From the NCBI RefSeq assembly GCF_002797935.1, contig NZ_PGER01000001.1, positions 5,084,001 to 5,148,000 of the forward strand: a stretch of DNA of 64,000 nucleotides, read 5' to 3'. Both the position numbers and the translations under genes were made by a program. Shown here piece after piece: positions 37,818 through 48,042 of the stretch. A model generated the notes under the pieces. That model did not search any database, was not told where the DNA came from, and worked only from the letters and a program-made list of their open reading frames with translations. The stretch's first letter is position 1. Each line of letters begins with the position of its first letter. This DNA is from Flavobacterium sp. 1 (GTDB taxonomy: Bacteria > Bacteroidota > Bacteroidia > Flavobacteriales > Flavobacteriaceae).

Positions 37818-38235
37818 AAAAATTACAACAGAAAATCTTTTACTAGCCATAATAATTAGATCGGACTACAAAAAAGAAGGAATCGAGTTTTTTACAAACG
37901 ATAATGACTCGCAACAATTGGGTTATATGAATAGACCCGAAGGCTATGTCATTGAGCCTCATCGTCATAATTTAGTCGCTCGTGAAGTGCATTTGACTCA
38001 AGAAGTTCTTTTTATAAAAAGCGGTAAAGTTCGAGTAGATTTTTATGATAATGAACAAAATTACTTTAAGAGCGCTATTTTAGAAAAAGGAGATGTAATC
38101 TTGCTTTCTGATGGTGGACACGGATTCAAAATGTTAGAGAAATCGGAGATGATTGAAGTCAAACAAGGTCCTTATTGCGGCGATATTGATAAAGTTCGAT
38201 TTACAGCAGTAGAGGAAAAAGATTTAATTTTGTAA
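37807..38235 (+). CDS. Cupin-domain protein
   Basis: A single-domain cupin of 142 aa. The metal-site pattern is visible as EPHRHNLVAREVHLTQEVLF with the following KSGKVRVDFYD, then KGDVILLSDGGHGF. The start is GTG 37807, overlapping the preceding gene by 11 bases. It lies directly before a methyltransferase and an aminotransferase, so it may be a sugar isomerase or a regulator of that branch. It is not a clear FdtA/RmlC type. Confidence 0.8.
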   Translation: MLFEKITTENLLLAIIIRSDYKKEGIEFFTNDNDSQQLGYMNRPEGYVIEPHRHNLVAREVHLTQEVLFIKSGKVRVDFYDNEQNYFKSAILEKGDVILLSDGGHGFKMLEKSEMIEVKQGPYCGDIDKVRFTAVEEKDLIL

Positions 38236-38240
38236 GTAAA

Positions 38241-38996
38241 ATGGTTAATTTTCAGCAGTATAGCAAATATTATGATCTTCTATATAAAGATAAAAATTAT
38301 AAAGAGGAATGTGATTATGTTATAAGTAAGATAAAACAATTTGATCCCAAAGCGATTCAAGTTCTGGAATTAGGTTCGGGAAGTGGTTCGCACGCTCACT
38401 ATTTTTGTAAAGCTGGTTTTGAAGTGACAGGTGTTGAAAGAAGTCCAGAAATGGTGGCTTTGGCAAAATCAAAAAATATTGAAGGATTCAATCCAACAAT
38501 TGGAGATATTTCCTCTTTTGAGATTTCTCAGCAATTTGATATTGCTTTGTCCTTATTTCATGTTATGTCTTATTTAACTGAAAATGAATCCTTGATTAAT
38601 TGTTTTAAAAGGGTACATCAACAATTGAAATCTGATGGTGTTTTTATGTTTGATATTTGGTATTCTCCTGCAGTTTACCATCAGAAACCAGAAACCAGAA
38701 TCAAGCGTTTAGAGAACGATACTATAGAAATTATTAGATTAGCAGAATCAAAAACGGAATCTGCTAAAAACCTAGTAGCCGTTAATTTTGATGTAATTAT
38801 CAAAGATAAAAAAACTCAAATCTCAGAAACTATTACAGAGGAACATTTAATGCGTCATTTTTCGATTCCTGAAATCAAAATGCTGGCTGCATTCACAGGA
38901 TTTGAAGTAGTTTTAACCGAAGAATTTTTAACAGAAAATACAGCTTCCGAAGAAACTTGGGGTGTGTTTTTTATCTTAAAAAAATATAGAAAATGA
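38241..38996 (+). CDS. Class I SAM-dependent methyltransferase
   Basis: A 251-aa methyltransferase with motif I VLELGSGSGSHAHYF near residue 44 and ALSLFHVMSYL as the usual motif near residue 105. It resembles methyltransferases of deoxysugar pathways. It overlaps the aminotransferase gene by 4 bases, so N- or O-methylation of the amino sugar is possible (inference). Confidence 0.87.
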   Translation: MVNFQQYSKYYDLLYKDKNYKEECDYVISKIKQFDPKAIQVLELGSGSGSHAHYFCKAGFEVTGVERSPEMVALAKSKNIEGFNPTIGDISSFEISQQFDIALSLFHVMSYLTENESLINCFKRVHQQLKSDGVFMFDIWYSPAVYHQKPETRIKRLENDTIEIIRLAESKTESAKNLVAVNFDVIIKDKKTQISETITEEHLMRHFSIPEIKMLAAFTGFEVVLTEEFLTENTASEETWGVFFILKKYRK

Positions 38997-40090
38997 TTCC
39001 CGTAAACACGCCACTCTTATCTGGAAATGAATTAAAATATGTTACCGAATGTATTGAAACAGGCTGGATTTCGTCTGAAGGTCCTTTTGTAACTCGATTT
39101 GAAACTGAGTTTGCTCAATATGTAAATAGAAGTCATGGAATAGCTGTTGCTAATGGTTCGGCTGCTTTGGATATTGCTGTCAAATCATTGGGCTTAGGTG
39201 AAGGAGATGAGGTTATTATGCCAACATTTACTATTATTTCTCCAGCCCAATCAGTAGTGACCGCAGGAGCTGTACCTGTTTTAGTTGATAGTGATCCCAT
39301 TACTTGGAATATGGATGTAACTCAAATTGAGGCAAAAATTACTCCTAAAACCAAAGCCATACTTGTTGTTCATATTTATGGATTGCCTGTGGATATGGAT
39401 CCAGTTTTGGCATTATGCAAAAAATATAATTTAAAACTTATTGAAGACGCAGCCGAAATGCATGGGCAAACCTATAAAGGGAAAATGTGCGGTAGTTTTG
39501 GAGATATTAGTATTTTTAGTTTTTATCCCAACAAACACATCACAACAGGAGAAGGAGGAATGCTTGTTTGTAATGATGAAAATATCGCAGAACAGTGCAA
39601 AAAACTTCGAAATTTAGCTTTTGAACCAAAGGGAAGACGATTTATCCATAATGAACTCGGTTGGAATTACAGAATGACGAATCTCCAGGCGGCTTTGGGT
39701 GTTGCCCAGTTGGAAAAAATGGATTATCATATTCAAAGAAAAAGAGAAATAGGTAAGCAGTATCACCAATATTTAAAGGATATAGTTGGTTTTCAGCTCC
39801 CTTTGGAAGAAACAGTATATGCAGAAAATATTTATTGGGTGTTTGGGTTAGTAGCAGATACTGAAGTGCAACAAGAATTAATGGTAAAAAAACTGGCTGA
39901 TGCAAAAATAGTTACACGACCATTTTTTTGGTGCATGCATGAACAACCAGTTTTTAAAAAAATGGGCTTTTTTAAAAATGAAAGTTATCCTGTCGCTGAG
40001 AGGTTAGCCCGCAACGGATTTTACATACCTAGTGGGTTGGGATTGAGTGATAAAGAGTTAAGAATTGTTTGTGAAGTACTTTTGAGATGA
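38993..40090 (+). CDS. DegT/DnrJ/EryC1 aminotransferase, perosamine-synthase-like
   Basis: A PLP-dependent sugar aminotransferase of 365 aa. The N-terminus IPVNTPLLSGNELKYV with WISSEGPFV resembles GDP-perosamine synthase (Per/RfbE) and related 4-keto-6-deoxysugar aminotransferases. The PLP lysine is in FSFYPNKHIT near residue 182. No GDP-mannose dehydratase gene is in the window, so the sugar nucleotide is uncertain. It could also act on a UDP-sugar. Confidence 0.85.
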   Translation: MIPVNTPLLSGNELKYVTECIETGWISSEGPFVTRFETEFAQYVNRSHGIAVANGSAALDIAVKSLGLGEGDEVIMPTFTIISPAQSVVTAGAVPVLVDSDPITWNMDVTQIEAKITPKTKAILVVHIYGLPVDMDPVLALCKKYNLKLIEDAAEMHGQTYKGKMCGSFGDISIFSFYPNKHITTGEGGMLVCNDENIAEQCKKLRNLAFEPKGRRFIHNELGWNYRMTNLQAALGVAQLEKMDYHIQRKREIGKQYHQYLKDIVGFQLPLEETVYAENIYWVFGLVADTEVQQELMVKKLADAKIVTRPFFWCMHEQPVFKKMGFFKNESYPVAERLARNGFYIPSGLGLSDKELRIVCEVLLR

Positions 40091-41301
40091 GAAAATTAAG
40101 AGTAGGAGTTTGGTTATTGGATAATTATAAACCGGAACAGGGAGGAGGTTTTAGTTATTATTCTCAAATGATTCAATCATTAAAAGACTATGATTTTAAA
40201 GAGGCAGAAATATTGTTTGTTTCAAATAAAGTAAATGTTGCTTTTTTTTCGAAACAAAAAGTTTATGAAATACAAGCAAAAAGACATATTCCTAAAATTG
40301 AATTTTGGAAAAAAGTTTTAAGAAGAGTGGGACGAGTTTTAAACTTTGATTTTTTTGAGCCAGATTTTGTAAAAATTGAAGAACGTTATTTTGTGGATGT
40401 CAAGAGTGAACTAAATCATGTTATTGATGTCATGTATTATTTAACGCCTGTAGTAGTATTTCCTAATTTTCCTTTCATTTATACCTTGTGGGACATTGGT
40501 CATTTATCAATGTATGCTTTTCCTGAAGTTAGTATGAATGGAATCTATGAAAGTAGGCAGTCCGATTACAACAGTTACCCTCAAAAAGCATTAATGGTGT
40601 TTTGCGAATCTAAAGTAGGAAAAGCAGATGCAGAAAACTATTTGGGTATTAATCGGAATAGAACAAAAGTAATCCCTATGTTTCCATCAGAAATAATAAA
40701 CAGTAAAATTGTTTCTCAACGACCAAAAAACACACAATCAGACGTAGAGTTTATTCATTATCCAGCACAATATTGGGCTCATAAAAATCATTATAATTTG
40801 TTGTTGGCATTTAAAGAAGTTCAAAAAAAGCATCCTAATTTAAAACTATTTTTAACTGGTTCAGACAAAGGAAATAAATCTTATATATTAAGTGTAATAA
40901 AAGAGTTGAATCTAGATAAAGAAGTGGTCGATTACGGTTTCGTTTCTAACGAAGAACTAAAATGGTTATATCTAAATTCTATGGGATTGGTTATGCCTAC
41001 GTTTTTAGGGCCTACTAATATGCCGTTATTAGAGGCTGCTGCCTTGGGCTGTCCAGTTGCTTGTTCAGATTTAGCTGGACATAAAGAGCAATTAGGAGAT
41101 TATGCTTATTATTTCAATCCTTTATTACCCGATGATATTACTAATGCTATTATTACGATGCTATTAGATAAAAATAATAATGTAAAAAGGCACTATAATA
41201 ATACCTTTACTTTAGAGATTGCTATAGAGTCTATCGATGCTGTTTTTACTGAAATGAAGCAAATTAGATTTTGTTGGGGAATTTCAGATATATCATATTA
41301 A
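40087..41301 (+). CDS. GT4 family glycosyltransferase
   Basis: A GT-B transferase of 404 aa. The N-terminus has WLLDNYKPEQGGGFSYYSQM (glycine-rich acceptor loop). The donor half has YPAQYWAHKNHYNLLLAF near residue 235 and MPTFLGPTNMPLLEAAALG near residue 310. It overlaps the aminotransferase gene by 4 bases. The sugar is not predictable, though transfer of the neighbouring 4-amino sugar is possible. Confidence 0.88.
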   Translation: MRKLRVGVWLLDNYKPEQGGGFSYYSQMIQSLKDYDFKEAEILFVSNKVNVAFFSKQKVYEIQAKRHIPKIEFWKKVLRRVGRVLNFDFFEPDFVKIEERYFVDVKSELNHVIDVMYYLTPVVVFPNFPFIYTLWDIGHLSMYAFPEVSMNGIYESRQSDYNSYPQKALMVFCESKVGKADAENYLGINRNRTKVIPMFPSEIINSKIVSQRPKNTQSDVEFIHYPAQYWAHKNHYNLLLAFKEVQKKHPNLKLFLTGSDKGNKSYILSVIKELNLDKEVVDYGFVSNEELKWLYLNSMGLVMPTFLGPTNMPLLEAAALGCPVACSDLAGHKEQLGDYAYYFNPLLPDDITNAIITMLLDKNNNVKRHYNNTFTLEIAIESIDAVFTEMKQIRFCWGISDISY

Positions 41302-41342
41302 AAAAGATTAATATGTTTGAGTAGAACAAAAATCAATTCACA

Positions 41343-42236
41343 ATGAATCATCCCAGAATATCCATAATTACCCCAAATTTCAACGGAGAAACATATCTTG
41401 AGGAAACCATACAATCTGTTTTGTCTCAAGACTATCCTAATTTAGAATATATTATCATTGATGGTGGTAGTACGGATAATTCGGTTTCGATTATTAAAAA
41501 ATATGAAAGCCAATTAGCTTATTGGATAAGTGAACCAGATAAAGGTTTGTACGATGCTGTCCAAAAAGGATTTGACCAATCAACGGGCGAAATAATGGCT
41601 TGGATAAATTCAGATGATTTATATCACCCCAAAGCTTTTTTCTCTATAGCTGAAATATTTAAATTTAATGAAGTAAACTGGTTGCAAGGAATTCCGTCCA
41701 CTTTTGACGAGATGGGTAGAACGGTGGATGTGAGTGGAATTAAAAGATGGTCTAAATTAGATTATTATTTAGGGAATTTTGAATGGATTCAGCAAGAATC
41801 AGTGTTTTGGAGACGCTCTTTGTGGGAAAAATCGGGGAGTAAAATTGATGTTGAAATGAAATATGCTGGTGATTTAGAATTGTGGCTTCGCTTTTTTAGA
41901 TATGAAAAATTGTTTGTAACAAGTGCTCTTTTGGGAGGTTTCAGACAACGGGCCAAAGGGCAATTGTCTTTAGAATTTTTAGATCAGTATATGGAAGAGG
42001 CGAGAACTAAAATTAAAGAAGAATTGGAATGTAATCTGCCAAAAGAAGAACAAGATTTAGTAAGGAAAATAAAAAAATATAATGCTACAATAAGTAAGTT
42101 TCATTTTGTTTTTATAAAAAAAATCGCCAATAAAGTTTATTTTAAGGGAATTATTAAACAAAAAAAACATTATTTTGGTTATCCATCCGTAATCACTTTT
42201 GATAGATTAAGCCAAAATTTTAAAATTAATAAATAA
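41343..42236 (+). CDS. GT2 family glycosyltransferase (WcaA-like)
   Basis: A GT-A transferase of 297 aa, starting ISIITPNFNGETYLEETIQS. It has IIDGGSTDNS and INSDDLYHPK near residue 92, and AGDLELWLRFF in the acceptor half. The C-terminal 70 residues are basic. The last base of its stop codon is the first of the next start codon. Confidence 0.9.
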   Translation: MNHPRISIITPNFNGETYLEETIQSVLSQDYPNLEYIIIDGGSTDNSVSIIKKYESQLAYWISEPDKGLYDAVQKGFDQSTGEIMAWINSDDLYHPKAFFSIAEIFKFNEVNWLQGIPSTFDEMGRTVDVSGIKRWSKLDYYLGNFEWIQQESVFWRRSLWEKSGSKIDVEMKYAGDLELWLRFFRYEKLFVTSALLGGFRQRAKGQLSLEFLDQYMEEARTKIKEELECNLPKEEQDLVRKIKKYNATISKFHFVFIKKIANKVYFKGIIKQKKHYFGYPSVITFDRLSQNFKINK

Positions 42237-43087
42237 TGACTAAATTATCAATAATCACTATTAATTATAACAACATCGAAGGGTTGAAACGTACCATAGA
42301 AAGTGTGGTCAATCAAACTTGGCAAGAGTTCGAGTACATTGTTATTGATGGAGGTTCTATTGATGGAAGTGCTAGTTATATAGAAATTCAAAGTGATAAA
42401 ATAGATTATTGCATTAGCGAGCCTGATAGAGGGATTTACCATGCTATGAATAAAGCCATTAAAGTGGCAAATGGGGAATATTTGCTGTTTTTGAATAGTG
42501 GGGATCATTTATACAACAATCAAGTACTGGAAAAATATCATTCCTTTGCAGGTGAATTTGATATGATATGTTTCGATGAATACAGGGTAGGTGATCAATT
42601 TTCTGAAATAGTTAAATACCCTCGTAAATTGACTTTTTCGGATCTTTATTTAAGTTCCTTATCTCATCCCAATACTATTATAAAGAAAAACTTGTTTGAT
42701 AAAGTTGGACTTTATGATGAGAATATGAGAATTGTCTCCGATTGGAAGTTTTCTATATTGGCATTATTTAAATACGATTGTAGCTATTTGAAAGTGGATG
42801 GTGTACTTTCTGTTTTTTATTTAGATGGTATAAGTTTTCTGGAAGATAATTCTAACGAGAGAAATGAAGTCTTAAATGAGTATTTTGAGCCATTTATTAC
42901 TGATTATGAAGAGTTGGTCCGGAATAGGAATGAGTTAAGTCACAACAGGGCAATATTGCAATCAAATAGATTCAAAATGTTGATGGAAATTGAGAAAACA
43001 AAATTGGGGATGAAGATAGTATCACTTTTTTTCAGAATCTTTATTGTTTTATTTTCAAAGAAAAAAATAAAAGATGTTTTGGATTAA
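42236..43087 (+). CDS. GT2 family glycosyltransferase (WcaA-like)
   Basis: A GT-A transferase of 283 aa with LSIITINYNNIEGLKRTIES and VIDGGSIDGS. The metal site reads LNSGDHLYNN, with Gly in the middle position as in many WcaA-like members. It resembles its upstream neighbour and may have arisen by duplication. A 195-base gap with no recognisable feature follows. Confidence 0.9.
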   Translation: MTKLSIITINYNNIEGLKRTIESVVNQTWQEFEYIVIDGGSIDGSASYIEIQSDKIDYCISEPDRGIYHAMNKAIKVANGEYLLFLNSGDHLYNNQVLEKYHSFAGEFDMICFDEYRVGDQFSEIVKYPRKLTFSDLYLSSLSHPNTIIKKNLFDKVGLYDENMRIVSDWKFSILALFKYDCSYLKVDGVLSVFYLDGISFLEDNSNERNEVLNEYFEPFITDYEELVRNRNELSHNRAILQSNRFKMLMEIEKTKLGMKIVSLFFRIFIVLFSKKKIKDVLD

Positions 43088-43282
43088 CATGAAAGTCTAC
43101 TGTCAAATTTATTCTTGATCTATTAGAGGATTTTCTGGATTAAAAAGAATCCACTTTTTGGAAGTATTGAGATGTATTCAATACCATACAAAACACTGTG
43201 CTTTTCTGTTAGAAAAGGAATCGCTAAAATGATAAACATTACTTATATAAAGTAGTAAATTAAAAAGAATTAAATAAGATTT

Positions 43283-44335
43283 ATGAAAGTGTTTATACCG
43301 CATCAAAAAGACCGAAACATATATCTTGACGAGATTATATCTTTTTCAAATTGTAATTTTATTTATGGAGATTTTACCGATTACAAAAGGTCTTATGAGA
43401 TCGTAAATATTCAATTTCCCGAAGCTATTTTTAATGGAATTGTTCCAACAGATGATCAATTAATAAATTTTGAAAAAAGAATTTTGTTATGGAAAAAACA
43501 TTCAAAAGTAGTTTTTACTTTGAATGATATTGAATCCCATTATGATCAGGAAAATAAGTTTATCGATTTGTTCCAATTAATACAAAAACATGTTGATGGA
43601 GTAATTCATTTGGGGAACTATTCTTTGCAAAATTACAGACATCTTTTTTCTACTGATTGTCAACATACCGTAATATATCATCCATTGTATGAAAGTTTGA
43701 TTTCTGATTTTGAAACAGCGAGTTTTCAAGATAAATTTCAATTGAATCTAAAGGATAAATATGTTGTTTCTGTTATTGGATGTATAAGATCGCTTGAAGA
43801 GGCAAAACTGATTTTAAAAATTTTCAGAAAAATTCCTCTTAAGAATAAATTTTTAATTGTACCCAATATGTTTCAATTTGTAAACATGCCAATTTATTTT
43901 CCATATCGGTTTAGAAAAATTTATAAAAAAATTGCTGAAAAAATATTTTGCTTTCCGCTTCGCAAGAATCAATATTTTTTTGGGTTTAAATTCATAGATT
44001 ATAGCTATATGGTTGATTTAGTAAAAAGTTCATCGTTGATTTTAATACCACGAATTAGGAATTTAAATTCGGGTAATCTGTATTTAGGGTTAACCTTTGA
44101 TAAGCCAATGATAATACCGAAAGTAGGAAATTTAACGGAAGTTGCTGATTTTTTTGGTTTTCCTTTATTAGATTTACAAAAAGGGAATTATAATGAGTTA
44201 ATAAAGAGTCAGTTAAATTTAAAAGAGATTTTTTTTTTCAGCTCTAATGCATATTTAGAAAAAAAAGAAATGTTTAAAGCCAGTGTTATTGCACAGCAGT
44301 ATGAAGCTTTTTTTTATAAACTGATAAATAATTAA
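43283..44335 (+). CDS. Putative GT-B glycosyltransferase
   Basis: A 350-aa protein without a strong family signature. The order of predicted strands and helices suggests a GT-B fold. A possible donor site is SSLILIPRIRNLNSGNLYLG followed by FDKPMIIPKVGNLTE near residue 270. An N-terminal IPHQKDRNIYLDEI stretch has been seen in polysaccharide transferases. The stop is directly abutted by the next start. The activity is uncertain. Confidence 0.6.
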   Translation: MKVFIPHQKDRNIYLDEIISFSNCNFIYGDFTDYKRSYEIVNIQFPEAIFNGIVPTDDQLINFEKRILLWKKHSKVVFTLNDIESHYDQENKFIDLFQLIQKHVDGVIHLGNYSLQNYRHLFSTDCQHTVIYHPLYESLISDFETASFQDKFQLNLKDKYVVSVIGCIRSLEEAKLILKIFRKIPLKNKFLIVPNMFQFVNMPIYFPYRFRKIYKKIAEKIFCFPLRKNQYFFGFKFIDYSYMVDLVKSSSLILIPRIRNLNSGNLYLGLTFDKPMIIPKVGNLTEVADFFGFPLLDLQKGNYNELIKSQLNLKEIFFFSSNAYLEKKEMFKASVIAQQYEAFFYKLINN

Positions 44336-45253
44336 ATGAATCCAATTGTTTCTGTCATAGTTCCATGTTATAATCAGGGTCAGTATTTAACTGATGCACT
44401 TCAATCAGTCAACGATCAAAGTTTTTCTAATTGGGAATGTTTAATAATTGACGATGGAAGTATTGATAATACCGCAGAAATAGCAAAATCATTTGTTACC
44501 AAAGATTCGCGTTTTATATATTTATTTAAGGAAAATGGAGGAGTAAGCAGTACAAGAAATGTAGGTATTGAAAAAGCTAAAGGTCAGTTTATTCAGTTTT
44601 TAGATTCTGACGATATATTGGACAATAGAAAGTTAGAGTTCTCATTGTATCAAATGGAATTGCATAAAAACAATAATGTAAAAATAGTTATTTCTAACTT
44701 TAGGATGATTACTGAAAATTCCGATGTTTCATTGCCTCCATTTTGTAATTTAAATGCAGCTCTTTTTAACGTTGAAGGATTCTTATTTCAGTGGAATGTT
44801 ACATTTTCCATACAGATTCAATGTGGATTTTTTGATGCTAAATTATTTGAAGGTATTAGATTTTCTGAAAATTTATCAGCACAAGAAGATTGGGTCGTTT
44901 GGGTCAGTCTTTTCAAAACTGGATATCATGCTGTATTCATTGATGAACCATTGGCCTATTACAGAATTAACCCCGGCAGTAGAATGTCAACCATTGGTAT
45001 TGATAATAATGAACTGAAAGTTTTGGGGATTTTTAAAGAAATACTTACTTATGATGAATATTATAGGTTGTCTATGCATTTGTTGATTCGATATTCTGAC
45101 TCTTTTAAATTGTTTAAAAATAATTTAAAAGCAGTAAAAAAATCAAATGCGTATCAAACGGGTTTGATGATTCGAAAGATATTAAATGCATTGGGTTTGA
45201 TAAAACCGTCTAGGAGAATTTTTAAATTCATTTTAAGATTTAAACCTTCATAA
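44336..45253 (+). CDS. GT2 family glycosyltransferase
   Basis: A GT-A transferase of 305 aa with VSVIVPCYNQGQYLTDALQS, IIDDGSIDNT and QFLDSDDILDN near residue 92. The acceptor half has AQEDWVVWVSLFK. The C-terminal part is helical and basic. The donor is unknown. Confidence 0.9.
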   Translation: MNPIVSVIVPCYNQGQYLTDALQSVNDQSFSNWECLIIDDGSIDNTAEIAKSFVTKDSRFIYLFKENGGVSSTRNVGIEKAKGQFIQFLDSDDILDNRKLEFSLYQMELHKNNNVKIVISNFRMITENSDVSLPPFCNLNAALFNVEGFLFQWNVTFSIQIQCGFFDAKLFEGIRFSENLSAQEDWVVWVSLFKTGYHAVFIDEPLAYYRINPGSRMSTIGIDNNELKVLGIFKEILTYDEYYRLSMHLLIRYSDSFKLFKNNLKAVKKSNAYQTGLMIRKILNALGLIKPSRRIFKFILRFKPS

Positions 45254-45273
45254 ATTTAATTTTAAGCAAAGTA

Positions 45274-46095
45274 ATGTCCAAAGTTTCTATAATAATACCG
45301 AGTTATAATCATGCTATATTTTTGAAGGATAGGTTTGATACTATATTAAATCAGACGTACCATGATTGGGAAGCAATTATTATAGACGATAAATCATCAG
45401 ATAATAGTGTCGAATTTATTAATTCTTTTTTAAAAAACAACCCTAACTTTAAAGTAAAACACTTTGTTGTTAATGAATCTAATTCAGGAAGTGGTTATAA
45501 TTCTTGGAAAAAGGGAATAGAATTAGTAGAAACTGAATATATTTGGATTGCAGAAACTGATGATTATTCTGAGCCAACTTTTCTAGAAGAATTGATAAGA
45601 ATTCTAGATCAAAATGACAATATAGCTCTTGCGTTTTGTGGGAGTAATTATGTTGAAGACGATAAGATAATTTATGACTCAACCAATAGAGTAAAAGATT
45701 TGAATGTTGAGACAGGAGAATATAAGGTAATAAATAGCAGTGTTTTTTTTGACAGAATGCCTTTTGATACCTATATAACTAACGGAAGCTCAGTAGTGTT
45801 TAGGAAGTCCAAATTAGAAATTCCACCTGTATTGTTCACCTATAGATTATGTTCTGATATTTTTCTTTGGTCTTATTTGTTAAAAGGCAATTCCTTTGCA
45901 TTTCTAAATAAAAATTTGAATTTTTTTAGAAGACATGAGGGTTCAACGTCTTCTTATTTACAAAAAAATAAATTAGAGAGCATCTATCACGAAAAAGCGA
46001 AATATTTAAATTATTTCGCTCAAACAGAAAAAAAAGATGAATTTATTGAGCATTATATAAAACACTATATTTGGAATAATAAAAAGAATTTTTAA
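45274..46095 (+). CDS. GT2 family glycosyltransferase
   Basis: A GT-A transferase of 273 aa starting VSIIIPSYNHAIFLKDRFD, with IIDDKSSDNS and a metal site AETDDYSEPTF near residue 90. The CSDIFLWSYLLKG stretch replaces the usual ED-W motif in the acceptor half. The donor is unknown. Confidence 0.88.
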   Translation: MSKVSIIIPSYNHAIFLKDRFDTILNQTYHDWEAIIIDDKSSDNSVEFINSFLKNNPNFKVKHFVVNESNSGSGYNSWKKGIELVETEYIWIAETDDYSEPTFLEELIRILDQNDNIALAFCGSNYVEDDKIIYDSTNRVKDLNVETGEYKVINSSVFFDRMPFDTYITNGSSVVFRKSKLEIPPVLFTYRLCSDIFLWSYLLKGNSFAFLNKNLNFFRRHEGSTSSYLQKNKLESIYHEKAKYLNYFAQTEKKDEFIEHYIKHYIWNNKKNF

Positions 46096-46192
46096 ATACT
46101 TCAAGTATTCAAAAGATTCAAACTGACAAGAATTTAAAAGTGCAATATTTTTATAAATTGGTTCAGTTTTTTATTTATAAACTTTTAAGAAA

Positions 46193-47056
46193 ATGACTTT
46201 TCCTTTAGTTACTGCTATTATTCCGACATATAATCGTAAGGAGTACCTTGAAAATGCGATTCAATCTGTCGCAAATCAATCTTATTCTAATATTGAAATA
46301 TTAGTAATTGATGATGGATCCTACAGTAATTATGCACAATCTATTTGTGATAAATTTTCAAATTGTTACTATTTGTATAAGGAAAATGGCGGATTATCCT
46401 CGGCAAGAAATTATGGAATTAATTTATCTAAAGGAGAATATATAGCTTTTTTGGATGATGATGATTTTTGGGAAAGTTCAAAAATTGAGAAACAGGTAAA
46501 AGTATTACTTGAAAATTCTTCGATAGACTGTGTGCATTCTTCTGCAGCTGTAGTAGATGAAAGTGGAATTCCGACGGGTGATTTGATAGGTGCTGCTCAG
46601 AATAAAATACACAAACGTTCAGGTTATGTCTTTTGGAATGCGCTGGGAACTTGGGTTGTTAAATCGCCAACTCCTTTAATTCGGAAGAAAGTTTTTCAGC
46701 CCGATTTATTGTTTGATGAGAGTATAAAAGTAGGAGAGGATGTCGATTTTTATCAAAGAATGTTTTATAGACATAAAGTTCTTTATATAAATGAACCTTT
46801 AGCTTTTTATAGAGAATATAATAGTAGTAAAAGACTTTCTGTTCATCTGGAAAAATATATAGGCATTGAAAAAAAAATGTATTTGAATTTTAAAATGATG
46901 GGGATTAAAAATCCGATCGTATTGTATAGAGTAGGAAGAAGATTATTGTGTAGTGCAATGAGAACCTGGAATAGAGTTCATAATCAAAATCCGATGCAAT
47001 TAAGTTTTATTGATTTCTATTTTAGACCAGTTTTTTGTTTGAATAGTTTTTTTTGA
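46193..47056 (+). CDS. GT2 family glycosyltransferase
   Basis: A GT-A transferase of 287 aa with VTAIIPTYNRKEYLENAIQS, VIDDGSYSNY and AFLDDDDFWESSK near residue 88, then VGEDVDFYQRMF as the ED motif. The C-terminus is basic. It is spaced from its neighbours by 97 and 53 bases. Confidence 0.9.
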   Translation: MTFPLVTAIIPTYNRKEYLENAIQSVANQSYSNIEILVIDDGSYSNYAQSICDKFSNCYYLYKENGGLSSARNYGINLSKGEYIAFLDDDDFWESSKIEKQVKVLLENSSIDCVHSSAAVVDESGIPTGDLIGAAQNKIHKRSGYVFWNALGTWVVKSPTPLIRKKVFQPDLLFDESIKVGEDVDFYQRMFYRHKVLYINEPLAFYREYNSSKRLSVHLEKYIGIEKKMYLNFKMMGIKNPIVLYRVGRRLLCSAMRTWNRVHNQNPMQLSFIDFYFRPVFCLNSFF

Positions 47057-47109
47057 ATTAAAACTTAATAAACAGCATTTACTTATTAAATAAAAATAAA
47101 TTACTAAAG

Positions 47110-48042
47110 ATGAATACTACAATACTAATTACGGGAGGAGCGGGAAATGTAGGAAGTGCAATAGCAAATAGATTAGCAGAAGATGCAAATAATTTTATTG
47201 TCATAGTCGATAATTTGTCAACTGGTAATCTTGCTAAAATACCAAAAAAGGAGAATGTTGTTTTTATCAAAGCAGATGCTAATAATTATAATGACATTGT
47301 TCCCATTTTTGGCAGATATAACTTTGACTTTGTTTTTCATTATGCTGCGGTTGTCGGGGTTAAAAGAACTCTTGAAAACCCTATTATGGTTTTGAATGAT
47401 ATTGAAGGGATAAAAAACATACTTTCGCTTTCGAAAAATTTAGGTGTAAAAAGGGTTTTTTATTCTAGTTCGTCCGAAGTTTATGGAGAACCGTTTGAAA
47501 TTCCTCAGAACGAAAAAACAACGCCTTTAAATTCTAGATTGCCTTATGCGATAGTAAAAAATGTTGGAGAAGCTTTTTTTAAATCGTATTATCAGGAATA
47601 TGGATTGGAATATACCATTTTTAGATTTTTTAATACTTATGGACCCAATCAAAGCGAGGATTTTGTAGTCCCACGATTTATTAAAGCAGCACTTAAAAAT
47701 GAGCCTATTTATTTATACGGAGATGGTTTACAAACTCGTTCTTTTTGTTATGTGGAGGACAACATAGACACATGCATAAAAGCATTGCATGAAGATAAGT
47801 GCGTAAATGATGTGCTTAATGTAGGTAGTGATATTGAAATGACCATTTTAGATTTAGCAAAAAAAGTAATTTCTATAGCCAATTCTGATTCAGAAATTAT
47901 ACATCTTCCCGCTTTGGAGGAAGGCGATATGCTAAGACGATGCCCAGATACTTCTAAAATGAAAACTATTTTAGGGAGAGAATTAGTTTCTTTAGAAAAT
48001 GGAATCGCAAAATTAATACAGCATTATGAGAATAGGAATTAA
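47110..48042 (+). CDS. NAD-dependent epimerase/decarboxylase (extended SDR)
   Basis: A 310-aa extended SDR with TGGAGNVGS at residues 8-16, SSSSEVYG near residue 116 and catalytic YAIVK near residue 142. The segment FFNTYGPNQ and YGDGLQTRSFCYVEDN resemble UDP-glucuronate decarboxylase and UDP-glucose/GlcNAc 4-epimerase families. I cannot choose between them. It would supply a nucleotide sugar for the surrounding GT genes. The 3' end overlaps the next gene by 17 bases. Confidence 0.82.
   Translation: MNTTILITGGAGNVGSAIANRLAEDANNFIVIVDNLSTGNLAKIPKKENVVFIKADANNYNDIVPIFGRYNFDFVFHYAAVVGVKRTLENPIMVLNDIEGIKNILSLSKNLGVKRVFYSSSSEVYGEPFEIPQNEKTTPLNSRLPYAIVKNVGEAFFKSYYQEYGLEYTIFRFFNTYGPNQSEDFVVPRFIKAALKNEPIYLYGDGLQTRSFCYVEDNIDTCIKALHEDKCVNDVLNVGSDIEMTILDLAKKVISIANSDSEIIHLPALEEGDMLRRCPDTSKMKTILGRELVSLENGIAKLIQHYENRN

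Noticed and set aside
38993..40090. LegC (legionaminic acid aminotransferase) assignment for the DegT gene
   Set aside because: The N-terminal motif fits perosamine-synthase-like enzymes better, and no LegB-type dehydratase is next to it. A NeuC/NeuB route to Neu5Ac does not need one.
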